A stretch of DNA of 64,000 bases from Dehalococcoidia bacterium (GTDB lineage: Bacteria > Chloroflexota > Dehalococcoidia > Tepidiformales > Tepidiformaceae): positions 1-64,000 of the forward strand of contig JADZEI010000009.1 of NCBI GenBank assembly GCA_020850615.1. The letters run 5' to 3'. Positions 43,162 through 52,208 of the stretch are shown piece after piece. The notes under the pieces are model-generated. The model was not told the DNA's origin, did no database searches, and worked only from the letters and a program-made list of their open reading frames with translations. How positions within the stretch are numbered: position 1 is the first letter of the stretch; each line of letters starts with the position of its first letter. A program made the translations under genes and the position numbers.

Positions 43162-44552
43162 CCGGTATCGAGCGCCAGCTCCTCCGCGGCGCGCTCGCGT
43201 TCCGGCTCGCCGGGCGCGAACCAGAGGTACAGGAACGCGATCGTGCCGGCCACGACGGAGCCGCCGAGCACTCCCATCTTCGCGTTCGCCACCAGCTCCG
43301 CGCTTTCGAAGGCGAGCCCGGTGATGAACAGCGACACGGTGAACCCGATCCCCGCCAGCATGCCCACCCCGAACAGGTGCACGATCGAGACGCTCGACGG
43401 CAGCGAGGCGATGCCCATGCGCACGGCGAGCAGCGCGAACAGGAAGATGCCGATCGGCTTGCCCAGCACGAGCCCGAAGGCCACGCCCGCGGTCACCCGG
43501 CTTTCGAACGCGTCGCTGATGGTGTCGCCGCTGACCACCACGCCGGCGTTCGCGAGCGCAAAGACGGGCACGATCAGGTAGCTCACCCACGGGTGGAGCT
43601 GCCGCTCGAGCCGGTCCAGTGGCGATTCGGTCTGCCGCGCGAGCGTCTCCACCTGGCTGAGCGTGCTCTGCATCCCGTCGCGATCACCGTGATCGCGCGC
43701 CCGGCGGAACACGTCCAGCAGGCCGCGCACGCTCTCTTCGAACGTGTTGCGCCCGAAGTACGGCGCCGCCGGCGTGAGGAACGCGAGGACCACGCCCGCG
43801 ATCGTCGCGTGGATGCCGGACTTGAGGACCGCGGCCCAGAAGAGGAAGCCCAGGACCACGTAGACGTCGGTCGAGCGCACGCCGCCCCGCTGCGCCCCGA
43901 TGATCACGGCCAGCACCACCCCGGCCCAGAGCAGCGCCTCCGTCGAGATCGAGTCCGTGTAGAACACCGCGATCACGACGATCGCGCCGAGGTCATCGAC
44001 GATCGCGAGCGCGAGCAGGAACACCTTGAGCGCGAACGGCACCCGGCGCCCGAGCAGCGCCAGCACCCCGAGCGAGAAAGCGATGTCGGTCGCCATCGGG
44101 ATGCCCCAGCCCTTCGCACCGTCGTGGCCGGCGTTGAACGCCACGTAGATCAGGGCCGGGACCACCATCCCGCCGATCGCCCCCGCGATCGGCAGCGCCG
44201 CCCGCCGCGGCGAGGCCAGCTCGCCGTGCAGGACCTCCCGCTTGATTTCGAGGCCGACCACGAAGAAGAAGATGGCCATGAGGCCGTCGTTGACCAGGTG
44301 GCCGAGGTCCTCGTCGATGACGAACAGGTTCGCATCGAGCCGCAGCTTCGCGTGCCAGAGGTCGTTGTAGGCGCCGTCCCAGGGCGAGTTCGCCCAGAGG
44401 ATCGCGACCACCGCCGCCGCCAGCAGGAGGATCCCGCTGGACGCTTCGGTGTGGACGAACGCCTGGATGGGGCGGACGAGACGAGCAGCGGCAAACCGCC
44501 GGCCACCATTGCCGGGGGCCGAGCCCCGCTGCCCGTGTGAAGCGCCGCTCAA
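43158..44552 (-). CDS. nhaA: Na+/H+ antiporter NhaA
   Basis: The 464-aa inner-membrane protein has about twelve helices. The ion-binding pair is in LAIVDDLGAIVV (the two Asp equivalent to Asp163/164 of E. coli NhaA), with FFFVVGLEIKREVLHGELAS, GAIGGMVVPALIY and GWGIPMATDIAFSLGVL as further signatures. It exchanges protons for sodium in pH and salt homeostasis. The protein is longer than the E. coli form (388 aa), mainly through N- and C-terminal extensions and a charged loop near residues 290-325. The TTG start at 44552 is chosen because AAGGAG lies 4 nt upstream. Confidence 0.92.
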   Translation of the reverse strand: MSGASHGQRGSAPGNGGRRFAAARLVRPIQAFVHTEASSGILLLAAAVVAILWANSPWDGAYNDLWHAKLRLDANLFVIDEDLGHLVNDGLMAIFFFVVGLEIKREVLHGELASPRRAALPIAGAIGGMVVPALIYVAFNAGHDGAKGWGIPMATDIAFSLGVLALLGRRVPFALKVFLLALAIVDDLGAIVVIAVFYTDSISTEALLWAGVVLAVIIGAQRGGVRSTDVYVVLGFLFWAAVLKSGIHATIAGVVLAFLTPAAPYFGRNTFEESVRGLLDVFRRARDHGDRDGMQSTLSQVETLARQTESPLDRLERQLHPWVSYLIVPVFALANAGVVVSGDTISDAFESRVTAGVAFGLVLGKPIGIFLFALLAVRMGIASLPSSVSIVHLFGVGMLAGIGFTVSLFITGLAFESAELVANAKMGVLGGSVVAGTIAFLYLWFAPGEPERERAAEELALDTG

Positions 44553-44638
44553 GCTTCTCCTTCGCTGAATGTCCGGGTGGGGGCAACCATGCTTCTACGC
44601 TACCCGCTGGCGCAATCGCCCGTCAAAGGAATTCGGTG

Positions 44639-45133
44639 TTACGTTTCGCGGTCCCGGGCACCTGCCGCCAGCTCTCGCAGCGCCTCGCCATCGAGCCGGT
44701 AGGTGGTCCATTCGTCCATCGCCCGCGCGCCCAGCGCCCGGTAGAAGCCGATCGATGGCTCGTTCCAGTCGAGCACGGACCACTCGAACCGGGCGCACCC
44801 GCGCGCCACGGCGATGGCGGCGATCGCCGCGAGCAGCGCCCGGCCATGGCCCTGCCCGCGGAGCTCCGGCAGCACGAACAGGTCTTCGAGCCAGATGCCG
44901 GGGCGGCCTTCCCAGGTGCTGTAGTTGTGGAAGAACAGCGCGAACCCCGCCGTCGCACCCGCCTCCGTCTCCGCGATGAGCACCTCGGCATAGGGGCGCG
45001 GCCCGAAGAGGTGCTCGCGAAGCAGCTCCGGGTCCAGCCGCACCGCGTCCGGCTCGCGTTCGTACTCGGCGAGCGCCCGGATGAGCGCGATGATCGTGTC
45101 CAGGTCCGCCGCGACCGCGGGCCGGATGGCCAC
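44639..45133 (-). CDS. GNAT-family N-acetyltransferase
   Basis: The 164-aa protein starts at GTG 45133, 2 nt after the thrB stop. It begins VAIRPAVAADLDTIIALIRA and carries the acetyl-CoA motif LPELRGQGHGRALLAAI (RGQGHG at the diphosphate loop), then WSVLDWNEPSIGFYRALGA. This is the layout of diamine/thialysine-type GNAT enzymes (SAT-like: FALFFHNYSTWEGRPGIWLE). The substrate may be a polyamine or amino acid. It is likely co-transcribed with thrB. Confidence 0.87.
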   Translation of the reverse strand: MAIRPAVAADLDTIIALIRALAEYEREPDAVRLDPELLREHLFGPRPYAEVLIAETEAGATAGFALFFHNYSTWEGRPGIWLEDLFVLPELRGQGHGRALLAAIAAIAVARGCARFEWSVLDWNEPSIGFYRALGARAMDEWTTYRLDGEALRELAAGARDRET

Positions 45134-45135
45134 GG

Positions 45136-46038
45136 CTACTCGTCCACCAGCTCGATCTTCGAGACGGTCGCGCCCTCGCTGGCAATGTGCGTGACGAGCG
45201 ACCGCCCGGTCATGCCGTGGCCCGATAGCGTCTCGAGCATCGCCGCGGCCGCCGCGCGGGCGTGGTCTTCGGGGCAGATCGCGGCGATGGAGCTCCCGGC
45301 GCCGCTCAGCCAGGCCGCGTGCGCGCCGGCCTTCTTCGCCGCCTCGAACACCTCGAACATCGGCGGGAAGATCGACGACCGCTGGTGCTGGTGGATCCGG
45401 TCGTCCGTCGCCGCATCGAGCAGGTCCACCCGGCCCGCGCCCATCGCGGCGACGAAGAGCGCCGCCCGCCCGGTGTTGTGGATCGCGTCCGCCTTCGAAT
45501 AGGTGTCCGGGAGCGCCTTGCGGGCCTCCTTCGTCGGCATCGAATGGTCCGGGATGAGGATCGCCATCGCGATGTCCTTCGGGTAGCGGCAGGGCGCGCG
45601 AAGGTAGCGCTCGCCTTCGGCCACGCACACCTGCATGCCGCCGAAGAGCGCCGGGCAGGCGTTGTCGCCGTGCCCTTCGAGCTCGCTCGAGAGGGTGAGC
45701 AGCCCTTCCTCGTCCATCGGCCGCCCTTCGTACTCGTTTGCCGCGAGCACGCCCGCCACGCGCGCCACGGCACTCGCTCCGAGGCCGCGCCCCAGCGGGA
45801 TGGCGACGTTGTAGCGCGCCGACACGCCCGGCATCTCGCGGCCCATCCGCACGTACGCCTGGCGCACCGCGGTAAGCACCATTTTTTCGCCGACATCGTC
45901 GGTCGGCGGCTGCTCCGCGCTGCTGAACGTCACGGTGATCGAGGCGAACAGGTCGAGCGCGAGGCCGAGGCAATCGAAGCCGGCCCCGAGGTTCGCGCTC
46001 GTGGCCGGGACGCGGACGGTAATGGAAGTGGCTGGCAT
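45136..46038 (-). CDS. thrB: Homoserine kinase
   Basis: The 300-aa GHMP kinase begins SITVRVPATSANLGAGFDCL, the diagnostic first block of homoserine kinase, and has the ATP loop IPLGRGLGASAVARVAGVLA (P-X3-GLGAS) and WLSGAGSSIAAIC near the C-terminus. It phosphorylates homoserine in threonine synthesis. No thrC or hom is adjacent. The start is supported by a leaderless-type -10 box TATTCT (46053-46048) 9 nt upstream. Confidence 0.92.
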   Translation of the reverse strand: MPATSITVRVPATSANLGAGFDCLGLALDLFASITVTFSSAEQPPTDDVGEKMVLTAVRQAYVRMGREMPGVSARYNVAIPLGRGLGASAVARVAGVLAANEYEGRPMDEEGLLTLSSELEGHGDNACPALFGGMQVCVAEGERYLRAPCRYPKDIAMAILIPDHSMPTKEARKALPDTYSKADAIHNTGRAALFVAAMGAGRVDLLDAATDDRIHQHQRSSIFPPMFEVFEAAKKAGAHAAWLSGAGSSIAAICPEDHARAAAAAMLETLSGHGMTGRSLVTHIASEGATVSKIELVDE

Positions 46039-46047
46039 TGGAGCCCG

Positions 46048-46053
46048 AGAATA
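46048..46053 (-). promoter_or_regulatory. -10 box TATTCT, leaderless type
   Basis: TATTCT on the minus strand lies 9 nt before the thrB ATG at 46038, with no Shine-Dalgarno sequence. Confidence 0.45.
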
Positions 46054-46087
46054 TCAGGGCCCGCCGTTACGGCCGACGGCCGGGGGC

Positions 46088-46122
46088 CCGTTGTCCGTTG
46101 TCCGTTGCCCGTCGACCGTTGC
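46088..46122. repeat. Heptamer array 4 (5 units)
   Basis: Five tandem 7-bp units read CCGTTGT, CCGTTGT, CCGTTGC, CCGTCGA and CCGTTGC. The units are close to the reverse complement of those in the array at 59192. Confidence 0.85.
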
Positions 46123-46124
46123 CC

Positions 46125-46560
46125 GCGCCATCAGTAGCGCGCGCGTGAGCGAGCGCTCGCGTGCCCCCAGTACCGCCGCCCCCGCGAAGCGCACGCCCCG
46201 CGTCGCCACCACCGCCCCGCGCAGCGGACGCTCCGCGCCGCCGCCATGTCGCACCGCGCCAGCCCTCCACCACCTCCACGCGCGCCATCAGTAGCGCGCG
46301 CGTGAGCGAGCGCCCGCGTGCCCCCAGTTGCTCGCGCCATCAGTAGCGCGCGCGTGAGCGAGCGCTCGCGTGCCCCCAGTACCGCCGCCCCCGCGAAGCG
46401 CACGCCCCGCGCCACCCGTTACGTCGCACCGCGCCAGCCCTCCACCACCTCCACGCGCGCCATCAGTAGCGCGCGCGTGAGCGAGCGCTCGCGTGCCCCC
46501 AGTACCGCCGCCCCCGCGAAGCGCACGCCCCGCGCCCCCGCCACTGCGGCCCCGCGCAGC
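46125..46560. repeat. Irregular array of a GC-rich interspersed repeat
   Basis: The core GCGCCATCAGTAGCGCGCGC, continuing with GTGAGCGAGCGC, begins at 46125, 46282, 46334 and 46457. The copies are nearly identical and include the 12-bp palindrome GCGAGCGCTCGC, except in copy 2 where CGCCCGC replaces CGCTCGC. Copies 1, 3 and 4 continue with TACCGCCGCCCCCGCGAAGC. Copies 2 and 4 are preceded by the same roughly 33-bp block ending in CCTCCACGC. The spacings of 157, 52 and 123 bp are irregular, unlike a CRISPR. No gene is present. Single related cores occur at 21.05, 49.6 and 49.84 kb. Confidence 0.85.
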
Positions 46561-46582
46561 GCTCCACCCGGCCCATCCTGGC

Positions 46583-46603
46583 GTGAATCGTGAACCGTGA
46601 ATC
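46583..46603. repeat. Heptamer array 5 (3 units)
   Basis: Three tandem 7-bp units read GTGAATC, GTGAACC and GTGAATC, 30 bp from the stop of the minus-strand thioesterase gene. Confidence 0.7.
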
Positions 46604-46633
46604 GGGCCGGGGCACGGGCCGGGCGGCGGGGCC

Positions 46634-47281
46634 CTACGCCCTCCCCGTCGCCTGCCGCATCTGGTCCCAGTCGATCGAGATGAACACCGCCTCCGCTTCC
46701 GCGCAGAGCACCTCGCCGTTGTGGATCGTCCCCACCGTGTAGATCTTCCGCCCCTCGACCCGGTCGATGTGGGCCTCGAACTGCAGCTCGGTGTAGAGCG
46801 GCGTCGGCGCCCGGTAGCGCACCACGATCGTGCCCGTCATGCCGCCCTGCCCCGAGAGCGACTGCGCCATGCCCACCATCTCGTCGAGCGCGGCCGCGAC
46901 GAACCCGCCGTGCATGTGCCCCGGCGGCCCTTCGTACGCCGCGCCGAACGTCCCCACCGCCCGGATGGACGCGCCCACTTCGACCACCCGCAGCGGCGGC
47001 GCGACCGGGTTCGCGAGCCCGATGAGCGGCGCCGTGTCGATCCGCGCAGCCCGGCCGCCTTCCTCGCGGGGTGGCGCGAACGTCACGTGCCGCCGGCCCG
47101 CGGGCGCCGCCTCCAGCCGTGCCACGGCCTGCTCGACCAGCTCCGCCGTCGCGGCGAGGTCGTCCGGGCAGGCGTCGGTGTCGATGACCAGCTCGGTCGC
47201 GCGCCGGATCGCCGCGGTCAGCCGGAGCAGCGCCTCCCACTGCGGGCCCCCCGGCTCCCCCACCGCATCCGCCAGCACCAT
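46634..47281 (-). CDS. Hotdog-fold thioesterase (PaaI-like)
   Basis: The 215-aa protein has an N-terminal helical segment of about 90 residues and a C-terminal hotdog domain with GHMHGGFVAAALDEMVGMAQ, the HGGxxxxxxDE block of PaaI/4HBT thioesterases, where the Asp is the likely catalytic residue. It probably hydrolyses an acyl-CoA. The start is supported by a leaderless-type -10 box TAGGCT (47293-47288) 6 nt upstream. It is divergent from moaA. Confidence 0.82.
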   Translation of the reverse strand: MVLADAVGEPGGPQWEALLRLTAAIRRATELVIDTDACPDDLAATAELVEQAVARLEAAPAGRRHVTFAPPREEGGRAARIDTAPLIGLANPVAPPLRVVEVGASIRAVGTFGAAYEGPPGHMHGGFVAAALDEMVGMAQSLSGQGGMTGTIVVRYRAPTPLYTELQFEAHIDRVEGRKIYTVGTIHNGEVLCAEAEAVFISIDWDQMRQATGRA

Positions 47282-47287
47282 GCCCGC

Positions 47288-47293
47288 AGCCTA
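47288..47293 (-). promoter_or_regulatory. -10 box TAGGCT, leaderless type
   Basis: TAGGCT on the minus strand lies 6 nt before the ATG at 47281, with no Shine-Dalgarno sequence. Confidence 0.4.
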
Positions 47294-47403
47294 CGTGAGC
47301 CGCGCCCCAGCCGCGAACCGGCCCGCGCCTGACAAAAGTCATAGACTCGCAGCCCGGCACCCGGGTGAACTGGATCCATACCGGGACGGCCCTCGCCTTC
47401 CGG

Positions 47404-47409
47404 TATACT
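47404..47409 (+). promoter_or_regulatory. -10 box TATACT before moaA
   Basis: TATACT ends 9 nt before the moaA ATG at 47419. A GGAG lies between them, but would be at or before the 5' end of a transcript starting 6-8 nt after the box. Confidence 0.55.
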
Positions 47410-47418
47410 GGAGTCAGC

Positions 47419-48426
<1,008 letters not shown>

Positions 48427-48449
48427 CGCACGGCGCGGGCGCGAACGGG

Positions 48450-48480
48450 TACGATGTGCCCGGCCCGGCGTGCGGCCGGG
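48450..48480 (+). promoter_or_regulatory. -10 box and hairpin before the CelD-like gene
   Basis: TACGAT (48450-48455) could be a -10 box. It is followed by CCCGGCC-N8-GGCCGGG (48459-48480), a hairpin in the short leader, and GAGGA before the ATG at 48502. The hairpin might instead terminate moaA transcription. Confidence 0.35.
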
Positions 48481-48501
48481 ACCCGCCACCCGAGGACCCG
48501 C

Positions 48502-49524
48502 ATGAGCCTCCCCCAGACGCCCGCGGCGCCGGAGACCCCGCCGCCCGGCCCGCTGCTCGTCACCTCCGAGTCGTTCGAGCAGCTGGAAGCCGAATGGGCC
48601 GCCCTCCACGCCGCCTGCCCGGACGCGACGCCGTTCACCCACCCCGCCTGGCACGCGACCTGGCTGCGCCACTTCGGCGCCGGCGTCGAGCCCGTCTACC
48701 TCTCGTTTCGTCGCGGCGAAGAGCTCGTGGGCACCGCCGCGCTCGAGATCACCGGCGACACCGCCCGCGCGCTCGGCGACCACAACGTCCGGGACTACGC
48801 GGGGCCGCTGGCGGCGCCCGGCGAGGAGGCCCGCGTCGCCTCCGCGCTCCTGGAGTGGCTCCGCGAAGACCTCACGCCGAAGGCCGAGCTCTGGGGCATC
48901 GCCGCCGGCGCGCCCATGCATGCCGCGCTGGAGGAAGCGGCCGCGGACAACGGCTGGCTCTTCGAAGTGGCGCACGAAGCCGTCTGCCCGGCGATCGATG
49001 TTTCCGGCGGGTTCGAGGCCTACGTCGCCGGGTTGCCGAAGCACGAACGCCACGAGCTGCGCCGCAAGATGCGCAACCTCGCCGCCGCCGGCGACGTCCG
49101 CTTCGAAAGCGAGACCGGCGCCGCCGTGGGCCAGCAGATCGACCGCCTCCTCCACCTCATGCGCGCCAGCCGCGCCGACAAGGACGAATTTCTCACGCCC
49201 ACCATGGAGGCATTCTTCCGCGACCTCGCGGGCACGTTCGGCGAGCTCGGCCTCGCCCGGCTCGGCACCCTCTGGCTCGACGGCCAGGACGCCGCCGCCG
49301 TCTTCACGTTCGAAAACCACCGCACGGTTTACCTCTACAACAGCGGCTACGACCCCGCGCACGCCAGGCTCGCCGTCGGCCTCGTCTCGAAGGCGCACGC
49401 CATCGACGAAGCAGCTGCCCGCGGCAAAACCACGTTCGACTTCCTCCGCGGCGACGAAGAGTACAAGCGCCGCCTCGGCGGCACCCCGCAGGAAGTGGTC
49501 ACCCTCCGCCTCCAATCGCGGTAG
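48502..49524 (+). CDS. CelD/BcsL-like acetyltransferase (GNAT fold)
   Basis: The 340-aa protein has the domain order of CelD/BcsL-type proteins, a double GNAT fold related to FemAB. The N-terminal half contains FEQLEAEWAALHAACPDATP, then FTHPAWHATWLRHFG. The C-terminal half contains VYLYNSGYDPAHARLAVGLV and FDFLRGDEEYKRRLGG, the conserved FDFLRGDExYK block. Members are linked to polysaccharide or cell-surface synthesis; the substrate is unknown. ATG 48502 follows GAGGA. Confidence 0.85.
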   Translation: MSLPQTPAAPETPPPGPLLVTSESFEQLEAEWAALHAACPDATPFTHPAWHATWLRHFGAGVEPVYLSFRRGEELVGTAALEITGDTARALGDHNVRDYAGPLAAPGEEARVASALLEWLREDLTPKAELWGIAAGAPMHAALEEAAADNGWLFEVAHEAVCPAIDVSGGFEAYVAGLPKHERHELRRKMRNLAAAGDVRFESETGAAVGQQIDRLLHLMRASRADKDEFLTPTMEAFFRDLAGTFGELGLARLGTLWLDGQDAAAVFTFENHRTVYLYNSGYDPAHARLAVGLVSKAHAIDEAAARGKTTFDFLRGDEEYKRRLGGTPQEVVTLRLQSR

Positions 49525-50096
49525 GCCACACGATGAGCGCGGCCCCGCGGCACGCCGCGCAGCGGTAGTCCGCCGAGCCCAGCCTCGGCGGCGCGTAATC
49601 AGTAGCGCGCGCGTGAGCAAGCGCTCGCGCGCCCCCAGCCGCACCGCCCCGCGCCAGCGCGCGACGCCCATCGCGCCGCGAGCCGGCCGGTCGCTCCGCT
49701 CCCGGCCTCCCAGCCCCGGACGTTGGTGGCCTATCGGTGGGGCATGGCACGGACAGTCCCGCGGAGCACTGCTCCGCGGCTACGCCTGCGGCGCCAGGCC
49801 GCGCAGCACTAGTCCGCCGAGCCCAGCCTCGGCCGCGCGTCATCAGTAGCCCGACTGTTAGGAGGGCGGGGCTGCACCCCAGCCACACCGCCCCGCGCCA
49901 GCGCGCGACACGCCCGCGACGCGCATCGCGCCCCGAGCCGGCCGGTCGCTCCGCTCCCGCCCTCGCAGCCCCGGACGTTGGTGGTATCGGTGGGGACATT
50001 CGTGGGCTGCCGCCAGGGCCCACCAGGGGCCCGGGCTACATCTGCTTCGCGTCAGCGCCACCCCGCCCCTTCCACCTCCGCCCGGCGCGCCCCACA
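49525..50096. repeat. Repeat mosaic B
   Basis: The gap between the CelD-like gene and radC has no credible gene. It holds two diverged copies of the 74-bp block of mosaic A (about 49669-49739 and 49923-49992), the 21-bp palindrome CCGCGGAGCA-C-TGCTCCGCGG at 49759-49779, two copies of the CCGAGCCCAGCCTCGGC module (about 49572 and 49815), the ATCAGTAGCGCGCGCGTGAGC word near 49598 and a degenerate one near 49841, and a GGGCTGCCGCCAGGGCCCAC segment near 50003. Confidence 0.85.
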
Positions 50097-50098
50097 AT
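50093..50098 (+). promoter_or_regulatory. -10-like box CACAAT before radC
   Basis: CACAAT ends 7 nt before the ATG at 50106. It lacks the first T of TANNNT but the spacing matches the other leaderless-type starts. Confidence 0.35.
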
Positions 50099-50105
50099 GC
50101 GCGCG

Positions 50106-50831
50106 ATGGAACCCGGCGCGGGCGGCTACCAGTACCGGACGATGCGCGAGATCGGCAAGGACGAACGCCCCCGCGAGCGCCTCCTCCGTCACGGCGCCGA
50201 CGTCCTCGGCGATGGCGAGCTCATCGCCATCATCCTTGGCTCCGGCATGGCCGGCGAAAACGTGCTCGACCTCGCCCGCCGCATCCTCGATGACAGCGGC
50301 GGGCTCGATGGCATGGTCCGCGCCGACGCGAAGGCGCTCCAGCAGACGCGCGGCCTGGGGCCGGCGAAGGCGGCGCAGCTCCTCGCCGCGCTCGAGCTCG
50401 GCCGCCGCGCCGGGCAGGTCGACCCCCACCGCCGGCCCCTCCTCCAGTCGCCCGAGCAGGTCTACGGCCTCATGGGGCCGCGGCTCTCCGGCCGCACTCG
50501 CGAGGAGGTCTACGTCCTCGCGCTCGACACGCGCATGCGGCTGCTCGGCGCGCCCCGGGCGGTCGTGGGCGGCGTGAACGCCGTCCGCGTCAGCCCGGCC
50601 GAGGTGTTCCGCGAGGCCATCGTCCTCCAGGCGCCCAACGTCGTGCTGGTGCACAACCACCCCTCCGGCGACCCCACCCCGAGCCCGGAGGACGTCGCCG
50701 CGACGAAGATGCTGCACAACGCCGGCAAGCTCCTCGACATCCACGTGCAGGACCACGTCGTCATCGGCCAGGGGCGGTTCGTGAGCATGCAGCGCTCCGG
50801 GCTCGTCTTCAACGAATCGAAACACGGCTGA
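50106..50831 (+). CDS. radC: RadC-family JAB/MPN-domain protein
   Basis: The 241-aa protein has an N-terminal helix-hairpin-helix region (GDGELIAIILGSGMAGENVL, then LQQTRGLGPAKAAQLLAALE) and a C-terminal JAB1/MPN-like domain with the metal motif HNHPSGDPTPSPED and the upstream Glu in RTREEVYVLALDTRMR. Despite the name, a DNA-repair role is not established; the fold suggests a metal-dependent hydrolase. Start ATG 50106 is preferred; ATG 50097 in the same frame is possible. Confidence 0.92.
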   Translation: MEPGAGGYQYRTMREIGKDERPRERLLRHGADVLGDGELIAIILGSGMAGENVLDLARRILDDSGGLDGMVRADAKALQQTRGLGPAKAAQLLAALELGRRAGQVDPHRRPLLQSPEQVYGLMGPRLSGRTREEVYVLALDTRMRLLGAPRAVVGGVNAVRVSPAEVFREAIVLQAPNVVLVHNHPSGDPTPSPEDVAATKMLHNAGKLLDIHVQDHVVIGQGRFVSMQRSGLVFNESKHG

Positions 50832-50909
50832 CCGATACTGGCGCCGGAGCGCGGCACGCGGGGCACGGGTATGATCCGCCACGCGCCGGCGCGCGCAAGG
50901 GGAGGATGC

Positions 50910-52148
50910 GTGGCGGCGGTCGCGGAACAGGCAGCAGCTCCCGGGGGCCGGCTCGCCGCCCTCGGCGACCGATCGACGCTCGCGATCGCGCTCGGGGCCG
51001 GGCTCGCGGCCCTCTCGATGAACGTCTGGATCCCGTTCCTGCCGCTCTTCCTGCTGGACCTCGGCGCCACCAGCGACGCCAACGCCGTCTTCTGGGCCGG
51101 GCTTGCCACCACCGGCCTCGGCTTCGGACGCCTCGTCAGCGGCCCCTTCTGGGGCATCCTCAGCGACCGCCTCGGCCGCAAGATCATGTTCGTCCGCGCG
51201 CTCGCCTTCGCCACGCTGACCACGCTCATCGCCGCCGCCGCCACCGAGCCCTGGCACGTGGTCGTCGCCTATGCCTGCCAGGGCGTGTTCTCCGGGTTCA
51301 TGCCCGCCGCCATCGCGCTCACGTCGGTCACGGTCCCGGATTCGCGGCTCAACTCCGCGCTCGGCGTCGTGTCCGGCACGCAGTACACCGGCAGCACGCT
51401 CGGCCCGGCCATCGGCTCCGCCCTCGCGCTGGCGTTCGGCTTCCGCGGCGCGATGGTCGGCGCGGCCCTGATGCCCGCGGTGGCGGCGCTGCTCGTCTTC
51501 CTCATGGTCCCGAAGGACGAGGTGGCACCGCGGCCGGTGAAGAGCGCCGGGGAGCCCGCACCGTCCGGGAGCTGGCTCGAGCTGCTCACCTTCCAGTTCG
51601 GGCTCGCGCTCTTCCTCTACTTCTTGGTGTTCGCCGCCGCCCAGCTCGTCCGCACCGTCGTGCCCATCGCCATCAGCGACCTCCACGACGGCGAGAGCAA
51701 GGCACTCGTGGGCGCGGCGTTCACGCTCGCGGGCGTGGCCAGCGTCGCCGGGATCATCGCTGCCCGGCGGCTCGTCCCGGCCGGCCGGATGCGCGCGGGG
51801 ATCATCGCGGGCTGCGGGATCACCGCCGTCGCGCACATCCTGCTCGCGTTCGCGGCGGGGGTGCCGCTGTTCATCCTCTGGTTCGCCGCCATCTCGCTCA
51901 TCCAGGCGGCGATGATCCCGGCGACGAACACGCTCATCGCCGCGAACGCGCCGCGCGCCCGCCGGGGCACCGCCTTCGGCTTCGCGGGGAGCGCCCAGGC
52001 CCTCGCCTTCATGGTCGGCCCGATGGGCGCCGCCGTCGTCACCGCCCTTTCGCTCGAAGCCGGCATTGTCACCGTCGGGGTGCTCTTCGTCGGCATCGCC
52101 GCGCTCGTGTTCACGCTCCTGCGCGAACCGGAGCTGGCCGCCCGCTAA
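50910..52148 (+). CDS. Major facilitator superfamily transporter
   Basis: The 412-aa inner-membrane protein has about twelve helices and the MFS loop 2-3 motif GILSDRLGRKIMFVRALAFA (GxxxDRxGRK). NVWIPFLPLFLLDLGATSDA in helix 1 resembles multidrug and sugar efflux members. The GTG at 50910 is chosen because AAGGGGAGG lies 4-5 nt upstream; a TATGAT -10 box sits at 50870-50875. The substrate is unknown. Confidence 0.88.
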   Translation: MAAVAEQAAAPGGRLAALGDRSTLAIALGAGLAALSMNVWIPFLPLFLLDLGATSDANAVFWAGLATTGLGFGRLVSGPFWGILSDRLGRKIMFVRALAFATLTTLIAAAATEPWHVVVAYACQGVFSGFMPAAIALTSVTVPDSRLNSALGVVSGTQYTGSTLGPAIGSALALAFGFRGAMVGAALMPAVAALLVFLMVPKDEVAPRPVKSAGEPAPSGSWLELLTFQFGLALFLYFLVFAAAQLVRTVVPIAISDLHDGESKALVGAAFTLAGVASVAGIIAARRLVPAGRMRAGIIAGCGITAVAHILLAFAAGVPLFILWFAAISLIQAAMIPATNTLIAANAPRARRGTAFGFAGSAQALAFMVGPMGAAVVTALSLEAGIVTVGVLFVGIAALVFTLLREPELAAR

Positions 52149-52156
52149 CGCACGAA

Positions 52157-52185
52157 GGTGCGGGCGCCCCGCTCGCGCCCGCACC
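52157..52185. terminator. Hairpin between convergent genes
   Basis: GGTGCGGGCGC (52157-52167) and GCGCCCGCACC (52175-52185) form an 11-bp perfect stem with a 7-nt loop between the convergent MFS and PepSY genes. T-tracts are weak on both sides. Confidence 0.65.
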
Positions 52186-52208
52186 CCGTTAGGCCGCGCC
52201 CGTGGGCG

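Noticed and set aside
46125-46560. CRISPR array
   Set aside because: Repeat spacing is irregular (157, 52, 123 bp), parts of the spacers are themselves repeated, and no cas gene is present.
46054-46593. Small open frames inside the repeat array on both strands
   Set aside because: They encode the same low-complexity Ala/Arg peptides as repeat copies elsewhere and have no ribosome site.
50052-52184. Long minus-strand open frame opposite radC and the MFS transporter
   Set aside because: Composition is Glu/Arg/Gly-rich antisense shadow with no motif; radC and MFS motifs are unambiguous on the plus strand.
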